Source: Whalleya microplaca (lineage: Eukaryota; Ascomycota; Sordariomycetes; Xylariales; Xylariaceae). Taken from it: 64,000 bases of DNA. The notes under the pieces were generated by a model. That model did not search any database. It was not told the DNA's origin and saw only the letters and a program-made list of their open reading frames with translations. The stretch covers positions 1,426,001 through 1,490,000 of the forward strand of contig MU385710.1 in NCBI GenBank assembly GCA_022497155.1, written 5' to 3'. A program made the position numbers and the translations under genes. This document shows, piece by piece, positions 33,597 through 42,513 of this stretch. Position 1 is the first letter of the stretch; every line of letters begins with the position of its first letter.

Positions 33597-36500
33597 TCAG
33601 TCGCCGATGTACACCGGGATACCGTAGACGCACACCGATGCCGCAGTGAGGTACCTGAACCGACACGCATCGCGGGCCCTCGCAACGGCCTCAACGAGGC
33701 TCGTCTGCCCATCACCTCCCGCACCCTCGGACCCCGACCCCGAACTCGCGTCATCATCCACGACGACCTTCCTCCTCGCGCCCTTACCGCTCTTAGCAGC
33801 GGCCTTCCCCCCTTTCCCCTTCCCCTTGCCCATCGCACTATCCTCCGCGAACGTCCCCCGAGGCAAGAGCCCCCACTCCTCGAACACGCGGCCGGCAAAG
33901 CGATCGATGTCGCGATCCGTGACATCCCACAGCGTGCCCACCACCGCCGGGCTGCCCGCGAGCATGTAGTTCCAGACGGTGCCGTGGCACTCGAACTGCC
34001 CGACGTCCGCGAGCGAGGCGGACGAGCAGCCCATGAGCAGCGCGACGGCGCGGCACTTCTCCAGCTTGCGGATCGTGCGCCCGCGGATGTACTGCGCGCC
34101 GCTGCCGTGGCCGAAGTACAGCAGCAGGTCGGCGCCCGTCAGCGCGCCCTCGAACTCGGCCTCGCTGGGCGCGCGCGTCGCGATGCTGGTCCAGGATGCG
34201 CTGGGCAGGGAGGAGAGCGGCTTGCTGAAGGTGGCCTGCGTGTTCTTGAGGTCGCCGCTGGGGTTCAGGATGTAGGTGCCTGAGCGAATGGAGGCGTAGT
34301 GGCCTTCTCGCGGGCTAGGGTCGTTCAGAAGTTCGTCTTTGTCTCCGTTAGTGGATTTAGAATGCGCAGATCGAGCCTCCTGGATCGACCTTCGTAGACA
34401 GGCTAGTGAAGGTACACGTGATACAGCTGAGCCTTGCAGGCAGGGCAGTGATTCCCACGGGAAGATGTGAAGAGGCTTGTCCAGTATCAATATCGTGTGA
34501 GAATCTCTGTCCTCGTCCTTGTTACTCTTAGCCGCGGCATGATACGAGTGTAAAGCGTCAAAAGTGTCAACAACCATTGCGTCGAACTCGATCTCGTCGT
34601 AAGCATTCCTTTCACCGTGAAACTGCAATATGTCCACCACAAAGTAGAGCAAGTCCATCAATGGCTCATCTAGATCGCATTGCGGTGCTGTAGCGTCACC
34701 CAGACCAATAAACAGATCCAGGATCCGAGGGTCGAGATTGACCTTAGGGGGGGCTGTCTTTGTCCTCCTGCCTCGGACTTGACGCCGCGATGGGAGATGC
34801 TTGTCGAGTATATTCTGGAAGCTCTTCTGAAACCTCGCAAGCAGGTCAGATCGTCTGTAAGGCTGCGCGAATATGCCCTTGAAGCCCCCTAGCCATGTGT
34901 GTTCGATGTTCTCCAGGAGATCCTTCAGGCGCTCGTCAAGTTCCTCTCGCTCCGCCCACCACGCTGACTTAGCTTCCTTCTGGCTCATGTCCCGCGCATC
35001 ATGACAAGTGCGATTAGCCGATTCTATGATGTCAAGAAGCTCCGAGCGCCCTTGTCGAAAGCTGAAGACTTCCGAGTCGGCATCTCTCGAAGTAGCTCGC
35101 TCGAGTGGGAGGCGGATTGCAAAGGGGCTGTGGCCTGCCTGTAGCTTGGTGATGCAAAGGTCGTGCTCGCCATCGCTTAATGATACCGATACAACATTCC
35201 AGGACGCGGGAATGATATCAACGTAGTCTCTCTGGAAGCGGTTCATGTCAATTGAAAATCCGAGACTAGCCCGCCGTGGCTCGAGACTCTTAAGCACCGG
35301 CCAGTCTAGCTTCAGGTCTTTTGAGGCCTCCAAGTGGAGAGCCTTTCTCTCACGACGCCAAGTCAAGTTTCGTGCCAGTTCGATTGAGCATGTGGCGTGA
35401 GCAGGATGGGCCGCAACGGATCTCGATGAATTCGCAGTCGACAAAATGATAAGCACATTTTGCATTACTGTGGCGATTCGGTGAACAAGACTGCCATTGC
35501 CATTGAGGCTTGCGATGGAGTGGGCTTGTAGTAAATGGTCTTGAGCCTCACGTAGGCTCTCGATAAAAGACTGGACAGCTTGCGGCGATACACGACCTTT
35601 TCGAGGCGGTGTCGTTTTTGCTAGGGGTGATCGGTCCGATGCATTCTTATCTTTGGATGGTGCTGCTATCGATGGAAACGAAAGCGTCGAGTCTTGAATG
35701 ACCGAGAATATCGAATCCCGACCCATCTGCTCTAAACTCTGACCGACTAAAGCTATGCCTATCAGGAAATGCGACTGTGACATATCTGTAGATAACATGG
35801 ACGATTCGAGAATGGCCCGAAGAGCTGAAACGGCCGCTATCCAGTCCTTCTCGTCAAGCAGGCGGGTAGATTGACACTGAAGGATCGAGGTGCGAAGGAA
35901 GGACAGCTGGGTTTCCTCAGCCGTAATATTTGATTGAACTTCAACAGGAGACTTTGCTCGTACTGCAACTGGTTTCTTCGAGATTGTCTTGCTTGCACCT
36001 CTGGTCGTTTTCGCTGCCACAGTCCGGCGCACCCTGGGTTTCGGAATGGATGACTCCTTTACGCTGAGCTTCGCCATCCCTGATTCCAGAGTTTTTTCAG
36101 GGGGTTCATTTCCATCTAGCTTGTTACCGTTCAAGTCCCTGAGCATAGATTCCGCCTTACCCATAAGTTCTACCTGTGCCACAGCGTCCTGGCTATCTCG
36201 ATAGACAGAACTCAATTGACATAAAACTTTGACACTCTGGTATGAAGGCTCGAGACTGAACAGCGTGGGCTTTACTTCATTTGCCAGTTCTATTGCCTGC
36301 TTGAGCTTGCCAGCCGTAGACCATACGGAAGCCAACCAAGCTGTGGCTCGAGAAGTGTAGGCAGGCGATTCCATGCTCTGCGCCACCTTCTGGGCTTGCT
36401 CGGCGTAGTATAACGTTTCTTGGTACATGCCGATATGTGCGTAGGTCGAAGAGAGTCTCAGGATGAATCGAAACAAAGGATACACCAGACCCCAGAACTC

Positions 36501-39500
36501 CGGTCCAGTGTTAGCACGCGCAAAGTCGGATCTGCCCATGCGAGAACTGCTGAGACTCATATCGTTCGCCGAGGTCTCAGTCTGTGATAATTCCTCCGTG
36601 CTAACATCATTGCTAGAGCACCTCATTTCCTCCAGCTTTGACCAATCATGGAACAGGATCTTGACGGCTGTCTTGGCCAAATGAAGAGCATGATGGGAGT
36701 CACCACGTTCAAGAGCTAGCCTCGAACATAGGAACGATGCGTAGGCTATCGATGCCTTCCTGTTAGAACTCTTGTTTTTCCTGGGGGGTTGCTCTTTAGA
36801 CGAGATCGTCACGATGTTGTGTGCATCACCTAAGTGCTGCTCAGCTTTGTCGAAGGTTCCAATCGCCAAGTAGTACTCTGCTGCGGATAAGTGAAAGTTG
36901 ATTATGATCTCGTCGTTGATGTCTGATCGAGAAATGAGTTGTTGACTATCCTGCAAAGTCTTCTCTGCCTTGGATGACCAACCGAGGCTCAAATGCTGCA
37001 GACAAAGCGCGATACTTTGAGTCAGCTGCAGCTCGAGATTACTGCCAGCTACGAGTTTAGAAAGGTCTGTTGATAACTCGAGAACGTCTGTCCTAAGTGC
37101 CTCTTGTCCTTTCATCCTAGCAAAGTCGGCTAGAGATTGAAGATTCGTGAGCAGCTGGGTTGGGTTGTCAATATGGCCTAACAGCTGCTCTGACGATCGA
37201 GAACTGGATATTATACGTTTCCAACCAGAAAGAGCCTTTTGGATTCGCGTAGAATCTAAACCCGAGTCGACCAGGCCAAATAAGCACGCTGCCAACGCTT
37301 TTAGATGCGGCACATAACGAGCCAGCCCCGAATCCTCCCCAAGAGATGCTTTCGTGATATTCGCAAGCACGGCCTCCACCTCTGATCGTAGATTCACTAT
37401 TCCATCTTGTGCGCTCATGTTGATCGTAAGTAGTTGCAGCAAGGTTCGAAGTCTTCGGATGGGGAATTGTTCGACCGAGTAGTGTTGTAACAATGACTGG
37501 ATAGTGGGATCAGCGAGATCTAGTTCCCGGCGGTATTTGCTATCATTGGAGATGACGAAATAGAAATCATGTTCTAAAGCGGTAGCTTTGTCCGGTCCAA
37601 CTACTAGCCAGGTCCAATCGACGGGTTTTTGTTCGAGTTTAGCAATATTGCAGACAGTCCGCGATAGCATTTCGGCGTCAGGTCGTTTCCATGCTTCCAG
37701 GAGAGGCGTCGTTGCCAGGCTTGTGGTAATGGCTGACACGATTTCTTGTCGGACAAGATGGTCCCGGATGGAACGAAGAGCATCAATGGCGTCGTCTCGT
37801 CTCCCAGAGGTTCTACATAACTCGGCAAATCGTTCCCACTTGATGAATAGCGATGCCTGGACCTGCTCGGGCTCAGGCCGATGTTTAACGCTGTCGATTG
37901 ATCTGCGAAGAGCTCGTAAAGATGTAGTCTCTGTTGCTTTCGAAGCCGATTTCCGTAGAGTAAGGTGCTGCTGGTAGTAGAAATGGGAGATCTTGACGTG
38001 ATATGATGACAGTGCACTGTCTTTATTCGCTGATCGAAACGAATCCCCAATGTTTTCTAGTATCGTCAAACAGTCTTGGAGCATCGCATCCATCTCATCC
38101 CATGCTAATTTATCGTCATCTAGAAGCAATTTTGCAAGCATCAAGGCCGAGTCAAGAATATGAGGCAGATACTTCGATAACAGTTGCCGTCGTTGTTCAA
38201 AGCGAAGAAAATCCTTGGTAGCATTGCTTGAAGCCGGGGGTTTACCCAGCCATCTGAGAGAAAATCGAGGCAATTGGAAAATGAATGTCCTAAGGAGCTG
38301 GCGAAGACCCTGTGAGACCGAGGTAGAGCTGTTGCCTTCTTTGGTAACACAACCCATCGCAGATTTCCGAAGGAAGCATACACTGATAAGGAGGTCATCC
38401 AACTCTGTCATGTTGCCACTGAGTGCGCCTTGTAATCCATCGAGCACTTCCGTGAGGAGGCTCTCATCCACCTCTGGTGATTGTTTGAGAGAAAGTGCTA
38501 CCAGCTGGGCGGTCACAGCGCAACATTTTGCAGCAGAGTCTTCCTTTGGGTTTATGAAGGACCTTAACTTTGCTGTCCATTTTCTTGCTTCATCTATATT
38601 ACCTGACTCTCGAGCCGTAGCAGCAAGTACTTGATAAATTTCTGCTAAGGAGGACCGTGACGATTCCGATGGGATTAGTCGTAACTTTTCTATGCACTCC
38701 CACACCTGAGAAAATGCGGAAGCTACACTATGGTAGTTGACGGACGAGCTTCTCCTCGTAAAGGTAGCCAAGCACTTAGATAGGGGTAATAGAATATCCT
38801 GATCCACGTTTCCCTTGTGACCAGAGATGCGCCATGAGTGTAACTTTATAGCAAGACCGAGTGCCTGGATCTCTAATGACGTTTCGGGGCTCGGACTGAG
38901 CCTTGGCTCTACCGCAATGCCATCATCCTTTGCAGATAGACTTGGTGTCAGGGAAAGCAGGCTCTGCGATAAGCCTTCCAACTGCCGTGAACATTTGGTC
39001 CGATCTGGTTTCCCATCTTCGAGAGAGAGCAGAAGCAGATTTTGCGGTGAAGATGAACAGTTCATCCGCAAGAAAGGCAAAAAGCTACCAAGTTGTGACG
39101 ACTTCTTGAGTCCATGGAAAATTCGTAGGGCCTGTAGTTGGGCGGTAATGACCAAATTGAGCAAGGGACCGGAAGCTGTGACATTGGCAAAGTCCAGCAA
39201 GTCAGAGAGTCTCGCTGGTGCAGTTGATTCTGGCCCAGCGGTTGTTGTCGCCTTCTTAGCATCACCCCCAGAAGTCATAAGAACCAGACGCCGCTTTAAT
39301 ATCCTAAGCTCCCTTGTTGCTTGATCAAATAGATTCAATGCAATAAGCTTACTGACAAATGAGGACATTCCAGATTCTAGTTGCAATTCAGGAAGCTGGA
39401 CGGACCCCGAGGCTTGTAAAGTCCTCAATGTTGAAAATGCAGCGCGTGTGCATTCTACAGTCGCTAGACAGCTGGTCGAAGGAGAAATCGTTGGAGACCG

Positions 39501-39992
39501 GCATATTCTCGTCATAGCAGGGGATGTCGATACTCTATTTAAGGATCGAGGCTGTAGCGGTGTCATTGGCATTGAGTTGGACCGACGGAGAGCCTTGCGG
39601 CCAGCAGGCTTCGTAACCTCATCCTTCGATGGCTCTCGTGTGGATTTATTTGAAACTGGGGGAGCCTTTGCTGCTTCTCCCAGTGCTTTAAGAGTTGCAT
39701 TGATGACCTGCGTGGCCAGTATTGCCTTCTCTTTCGCTGCCAGTGACCCCGTATTGTCCCCTGTGGATGTAGTGTTTGGGGCGCGTCTTTGCTTCGTGGT
39801 GGTCGAGGCTCTTGCTCGACTCGGTGCTGGGGCCTTGCCAGGCCGAGACTTAGGGGCAGGTTTCGAGGGTTGATTGTCAATATCTTTGCATTGAAGAAGC
39901 TCTTTTAAGGTTGCGGATATTATTGGAGTAGTGGTCGAAACTGAGGCGACCGCAGTTCGCACAGCATCGGCTTGTGCAAGTAAAGAATCCAT
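33597..39992 (-). CDS. ESP1: Separase (Esp1/BimB/Cut1), cohesin-cleaving cysteine protease
   Basis: One uninterrupted 6396-bp frame, 2131 residues, the usual size of fungal separases. Separase is held by securin and cleaves the Scc1/Rad21 cohesin subunit at anaphase. The C-terminal caspase-like domain shows the catalytic His in LLLYFGHGSGAQYI (about residue 1962) and the catalytic Cys in VALLMGCSSASL (about 1989), followed by GTVWNYMLAGSPAVVGTLWDVTDRDID. The first 1500 residues are alpha-helical-repeat material without a clear motif, with a basic low-complexity stretch near residues 40-160 and Lys/Arg-rich KPRVRRTVAAKTTRGASK near 1325. Between the catalytic core and the last helix is a Gly/Lys then Asp/Ser insert (GKGKGKGG...DDDASSGSGSEG). 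It is divergent from the inner-membrane protein gene across 473 bp. Confidence 0.95.
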   Translation of the reverse strand: MDSLLAQADAVRTAVASVSTTTPIISATLKELLQCKDIDNQPSKPAPKSRPGKAPAPSRARASTTTKQRRAPNTTSTGDNTGSLAAKEKAILATQVINATLKALGEAAKAPPVSNKSTREPSKDEVTKPAGRKALRRSNSMPMTPLQPRSLNRVSTSPAMTRICRSPTISPSTSCLATVECTRAAFSTLRTLQASGSVQLPELQLESGMSSFVSKLIALNLFDQATRELRILKRRLVLMTSGGDAKKATTTAGPESTAPARLSDLLDFANVTASGPLLNLVITAQLQALRIFHGLKKSSQLGSFLPFLRMNCSSSPQNLLLLSLEDGKPDRTKCSRQLEGLSQSLLSLTPSLSAKDDGIAVEPRLSPSPETSLEIQALGLAIKLHSWRISGHKGNVDQDILLPLSKCLATFTRRSSSVNYHSVASAFSQVWECIEKLRLIPSESSRSSLAEIYQVLAATARESGNIDEARKWTAKLRSFINPKEDSAAKCCAVTAQLVALSLKQSPEVDESLLTEVLDGLQGALSGNMTELDDLLISVCFLRKSAMGCVTKEGNSSTSVSQGLRQLLRTFIFQLPRFSLRWLGKPPASSNATKDFLRFEQRRQLLSKYLPHILDSALMLAKLLLDDDKLAWDEMDAMLQDCLTILENIGDSFRSANKDSALSSYHVKISHFYYQQHLTLRKSASKATETTSLRALRRSIDSVKHRPEPEQVQASLFIKWERFAELCRTSGRRDDAIDALRSIRDHLVRQEIVSAITTSLATTPLLEAWKRPDAEMLSRTVCNIAKLEQKPVDWTWLVVGPDKATALEHDFYFVISNDSKYRRELDLADPTIQSLLQHYSVEQFPIRRLRTLLQLLTINMSAQDGIVNLRSEVEAVLANITKASLGEDSGLARYVPHLKALAACLFGLVDSGLDSTRIQKALSGWKRIISSSRSSEQLLGHIDNPTQLLTNLQSLADFARMKGQEALRTDVLELSTDLSKLVAGSNLELQLTQSIALCLQHLSLGWSSKAEKTLQDSQQLISRSDINDEIIINFHLSAAEYYLAIGTFDKAEQHLGDAHNIVTISSKEQPPRKNKSSNRKASIAYASFLCSRLALERGDSHHALHLAKTAVKILFHDWSKLEEMRCSSNDVSTEELSQTETSANDMSLSSSRMGRSDFARANTGPEFWGLVYPLFRFILRLSSTYAHIGMYQETLYYAEQAQKVAQSMESPAYTSRATAWLASVWSTAGKLKQAIELANEVKPTLFSLEPSYQSVKVLCQLSSVYRDSQDAVAQVELMGKAESMLRDLNGNKLDGNEPPEKTLESGMAKLSVKESSIPKPRVRRTVAAKTTRGASKTISKKPVAVRAKSPVEVQSNITAEETQLSFLRTSILQCQSTRLLDEKDWIAAVSALRAILESSMLSTDMSQSHFLIGIALVGQSLEQMGRDSIFSVIQDSTLSFPSIAAPSKDKNASDRSPLAKTTPPRKGRVSPQAVQSFIESLREAQDHLLQAHSIASLNGNGSLVHRIATVMQNVLIILSTANSSRSVAAHPAHATCSIELARNLTWRRERKALHLEASKDLKLDWPVLKSLEPRRASLGFSIDMNRFQRDYVDIIPASWNVVSVSLSDGEHDLCITKLQAGHSPFAIRLPLERATSRDADSEVFSFRQGRSELLDIIESANRTCHDARDMSQKEAKSAWWAEREELDERLKDLLENIEHTWLGGFKGIFAQPYRRSDLLARFQKSFQNILDKHLPSRRQVRGRRTKTAPPKVNLDPRILDLFIGLGDATAPQCDLDEPLMDLLYFVVDILQFHGERNAYDEIEFDAMVVDTFDALHSYHAAAKSNKDEDRDSHTILILDKPLHIFPWESLPCLQGSAVSRVPSLACLRRSIQEARSAHSKSTNGDKDELLNDPSPREGHYASIRSGTYILNPSGDLKNTQATFSKPLSSLPSASWTSIATRAPSEAEFEGALTGADLLLYFGHGSGAQYIRGRTIRKLEKCRAVALLMGCSSASLADVGQFECHGTVWNYMLAGSPAVVGTLWDVTDRDIDRFAGRVFEEWGLLPRGTFAEDSAMGKGKGKGGKAAAKSGKGARRKVVVDDDASSGSGSEGAGGDGQTSLVEAVARARDACRFRYLTAASVCVYGIPVYIGD

Positions 39993-40465
39993 GGAACTAG
40001 TATGTTACTGTTATATCTGGAGGCTCCTATTCATATCGTTGTGTATAGAAAGACTGAAGAATAGCAACTCAAAGCAACAGGAATTCACATGAGCTATAAG
40101 CAGCAAGGAGCCATTGGCAATATTTTTTTTTTCTTTTGGATGTGGTTATGCAATTGGAGGTTGATACAATGCGATATGTTAATGATTCCATCTAGGATGT
40201 TCACAGTTGTGAATATGCACCTAGTAAACGTTCAAGTGGACCTCAGTTGGTACCTAGGCCCCAAAATAGATAGATTTGGTTGACACGGCAACCGCCCTAT
40301 TACCCTACCACCTCCTCTGCCGTGCTGTGCCGTCATTTGCCGTAAGAGGATGTGGTCTGTGCTACTTACTCCACACCCAGGGCTGCTTAGAGACATGACT
40401 TGCGCTAGAATATTGAAGTCTTCCATATTCTCAGCTTTCACATCGCAACGTCAACTCTCTACACC
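39993..40465. promoter_or_regulatory. Divergent promoter region of separase and the small inner-membrane protein gene
   Basis: 473 bp between opposite start codons. No MCB (ACGCGT) or other cell-cycle motif was found by eye; TGCCGT repeats occur near 40318-40342. Confidence 0.45.
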
Positions 40466-41253
40466 ATGGCCACCTTAGTAGGGCGCAGAGCTGTGGGACT
40501 GCCCGCTGCCATTCGGCCAGCGCTTTCTAAGTTTGTGTACATGAACCAGCGACAGTTTTATCGACATGCAAGTTCTCTGCCTACAATCACGCAACCATCC
40601 TTCTGGAAGGGGCTTATACCGAAACCGTTGCGCCGACGTTCAGAACAACCGGAAGACTGGAGAATGCCGAAGAAGCCAAAGTCGAAGGAGTGGAATCCGG
40701 CAACCTTCTTCATTGTCATATTCCTATTCATTGGGTCCATGTCTATACAGCTGCTTGTCTCGAAGCAGGAACTTGAGGCATACATGCGTCGAGCCGACGT
40801 TCGCATTGGACTGCTACGTGAGGTAATAGAAAAGTTGCAGAGAGGTGAAGAGGTTGATGTAGAGAAGGAATTGGGCACTGGCGATGCACAGAGAGAAAAG
40901 GAGTGGGAAGACGTAATAAGGGAGAGTAAGCAACATCCCGTGTTATCTATTGCATGCATTTGTTGGCGCCTCTGTCATAATCTAAGAGCCCCAAATTCCC
41001 CATGGAGCATGGCTATAAGCTATTACTTCTGAGACCTGGAGTCTTCAACATTTACTAAACTGGTCGGAAAGAGCAATCACTAACTCTTCATGTTACAGTC
41101 GAAAGTGATGATATACTCAAGAACCACAAGCAGAAAGAAAAGGTGAAACAGCAGGCGCCTACTCCTATGAATACGGAATCCAAAGCGGAAGTAAATCTGC
41201 AGAGCACAGAGCCACCAAAAAAGAAGGCTGCAGGCTATTCGAGCTTCTTCTAG
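40466..41253 (+). CDS. Predicted mitochondrial inner-membrane protein (uncharacterised fungal family)
   Basis: Two exons, 40466-40925 and 41099-41253, give 204 residues; the 173-nt intron is GTAAGC...TTACAG with branch CTAAC. The N-terminus is rich in Arg/Ala/Ser with no acidic residue for about 55 positions (presequence-like). One membrane segment follows, ATFFIVIFLFIGSMSIQLLV (about residues 79-98), then a conserved-looking amphipathic block: SKQELEAYMRRADVRIGLLR and EVIEKLQRGEEVDVEKELG. The C-terminus is Lys-rich. This layout fits a fungal family I recall as DUF5321 and is reminiscent of small assembly factors such as the INA complex subunits, but function is inference only. Its stop lies 51 bp from the sirtuin stop on the opposite strand. 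Confidence 0.8.
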
Positions 41254-41304
41254 TCTACAACATTCTTGAATTGTAGGAAGTATATAAAGTGTTGCTGTAC
41301 TACA

Positions 41305-42513
41305 TCAAGATAACAGATCTTTGAAGACTGAGGCTCCATGTTGTTCCGTGGTATGGTTATGGTCCCCTCGAGCTGCCCTGACGCTTGATGATAATTTCAG
41401 TTGCTCCACTAGAGCCGGTAGTACTTCATCAGTGGACAGCTCTATTCTCGCCCCTTGATCCCCCTTTTGGGTGGGATCCAGGTGAGCGAAGAAAGCATCC
41501 TCGCCCCTCACTCCTCCAAGATTAACAATCGCAATTGGTATGCCTTGGTCTTTGGCTTTCTTAGCTAGCCGCCAGGCGGAATAAGTGGCTAGAGATGTCC
41601 CTAATACGAGCAATCTCCCCGCGTTCTCGATGGCTTGTTCCGCAGCGATTTTGACAGGCCCCGGTATGCTCTCCCCAAACATGACGACAGCTGGCTTCAG
41701 TATGCCGCCGGTACTTGTTGCTTTCCATGCGCCATCTGCATCGACCTCGACGTTCAACCGGCTTCCGTCTGCAAGAGTTGGCGGGGCTGTGAGACATCTC
41801 GGACAAGCAGGGTAACGGAACGTATTGTATGGTGCATCTGGGAGATCCACGTCACCATCCGGATTCGTCCTCATCCCCCTCGCGCGTTGTTCGTCTGGGT
41901 TTTCTGTATCCAAGGCTCCAGATGCCAATATTTCTTGTAGAAAAGCTGCCCAGGCCGGGTTGAGCCGTGCTAGGTTCTCTTGGAAGAGGTCTCGGGGGAG
42001 CTCCTCGTGACATGATGTACAAACACAAGATCTTAGGTAGCCGTGTAGCTCAACCGTCGGAAGCTGGGGATGAGCTTTTGAATGGAAAGAATCCACATTT
42101 TGCGTAATCACACTCCGAACCAGTCCCAGATCGTTCCCCAGGTGCTTTATCGCGTGGTGAGCAGCATTGGGTTTTGCTTTATGAAGAGTACTCCAGCCTA
42201 GAAAACTTCTGGCCCAGTACCGTTTCCGAGCTTCGTGGTTCTGGATAAATTCATGATAGTAGATGGGCCGGTATGTCTTGTTGACTCGATATGTACCCTT
42301 ATCCCCTCGGTAGTCCGCAAGCCCGCTGGCTACTGATATGCCAGCTCCCGTGAGCACCACAGTACCCTTCGACGCAGGCGCCTTGAAAAACTCTTGTAGG
42401 GCTGCGACAGCTCCAGAGAGCGTCAATGCGCTCTTTGGGATGACAGTAGGTGATGCTAAAACATCCGTGTAAGGAATACGCATATAAGGCTTACGCATTT
42501 GGACAATAGTCAA
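41305..42513 (-). CDS. Sirtuin, SIRT4-like (class II) NAD-dependent protein deacylase
   Basis: Single exon, 402 residues. Sirtuins use NAD to remove acyl groups from lysines. NAD-binding VLTGAGISVASGLADYRG (GAG at about residue 56), TQNVDSFHSKA, catalytic His in VELHGYL (about 157), zinc ligands CTSCH and YPACPRC, and the later GTSLATYSAWRLAKKAK and IAIVNLGGVRG are all present. The sequence between the two zinc pairs and the RSFLGWSTLHKAKPNAAHHAI block matches the SIRT4-like branch, which is often mitochondrial; the N-terminus (MTIVQMRKPYMRIPYTDV) is only weakly presequence-like. The C-terminal 25 residues are unstructured. It converges with the inner-membrane protein gene. Confidence 0.92.
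   Translation of the reverse strand: MTIVQMRKPYMRIPYTDVLASPTVIPKSALTLSGAVAALQEFFKAPASKGTVVLTGAGISVASGLADYRGDKGTYRVNKTYRPIYYHEFIQNHEARKRYWARSFLGWSTLHKAKPNAAHHAIKHLGNDLGLVRSVITQNVDSFHSKAHPQLPTVELHGYLRSCVCTSCHEELPRDLFQENLARLNPAWAAFLQEILASGALDTENPDEQRARGMRTNPDGDVDLPDAPYNTFRYPACPRCLTAPPTLADGSRLNVEVDADGAWKATSTGGILKPAVVMFGESIPGPVKIAAEQAIENAGRLLVLGTSLATYSAWRLAKKAKDQGIPIAIVNLGGVRGEDAFFAHLDPTQKGDQGARIELSTDEVLPALVEQLKLSSSVRAARGDHNHTTEQHGASVFKDLLS

Noticed and set aside
33369..34283. 304-residue plus-strand frame rich in Arg/Pro/Ala
   Set aside because: Antisense to the catalytic domain of separase, in GC-rich sequence.
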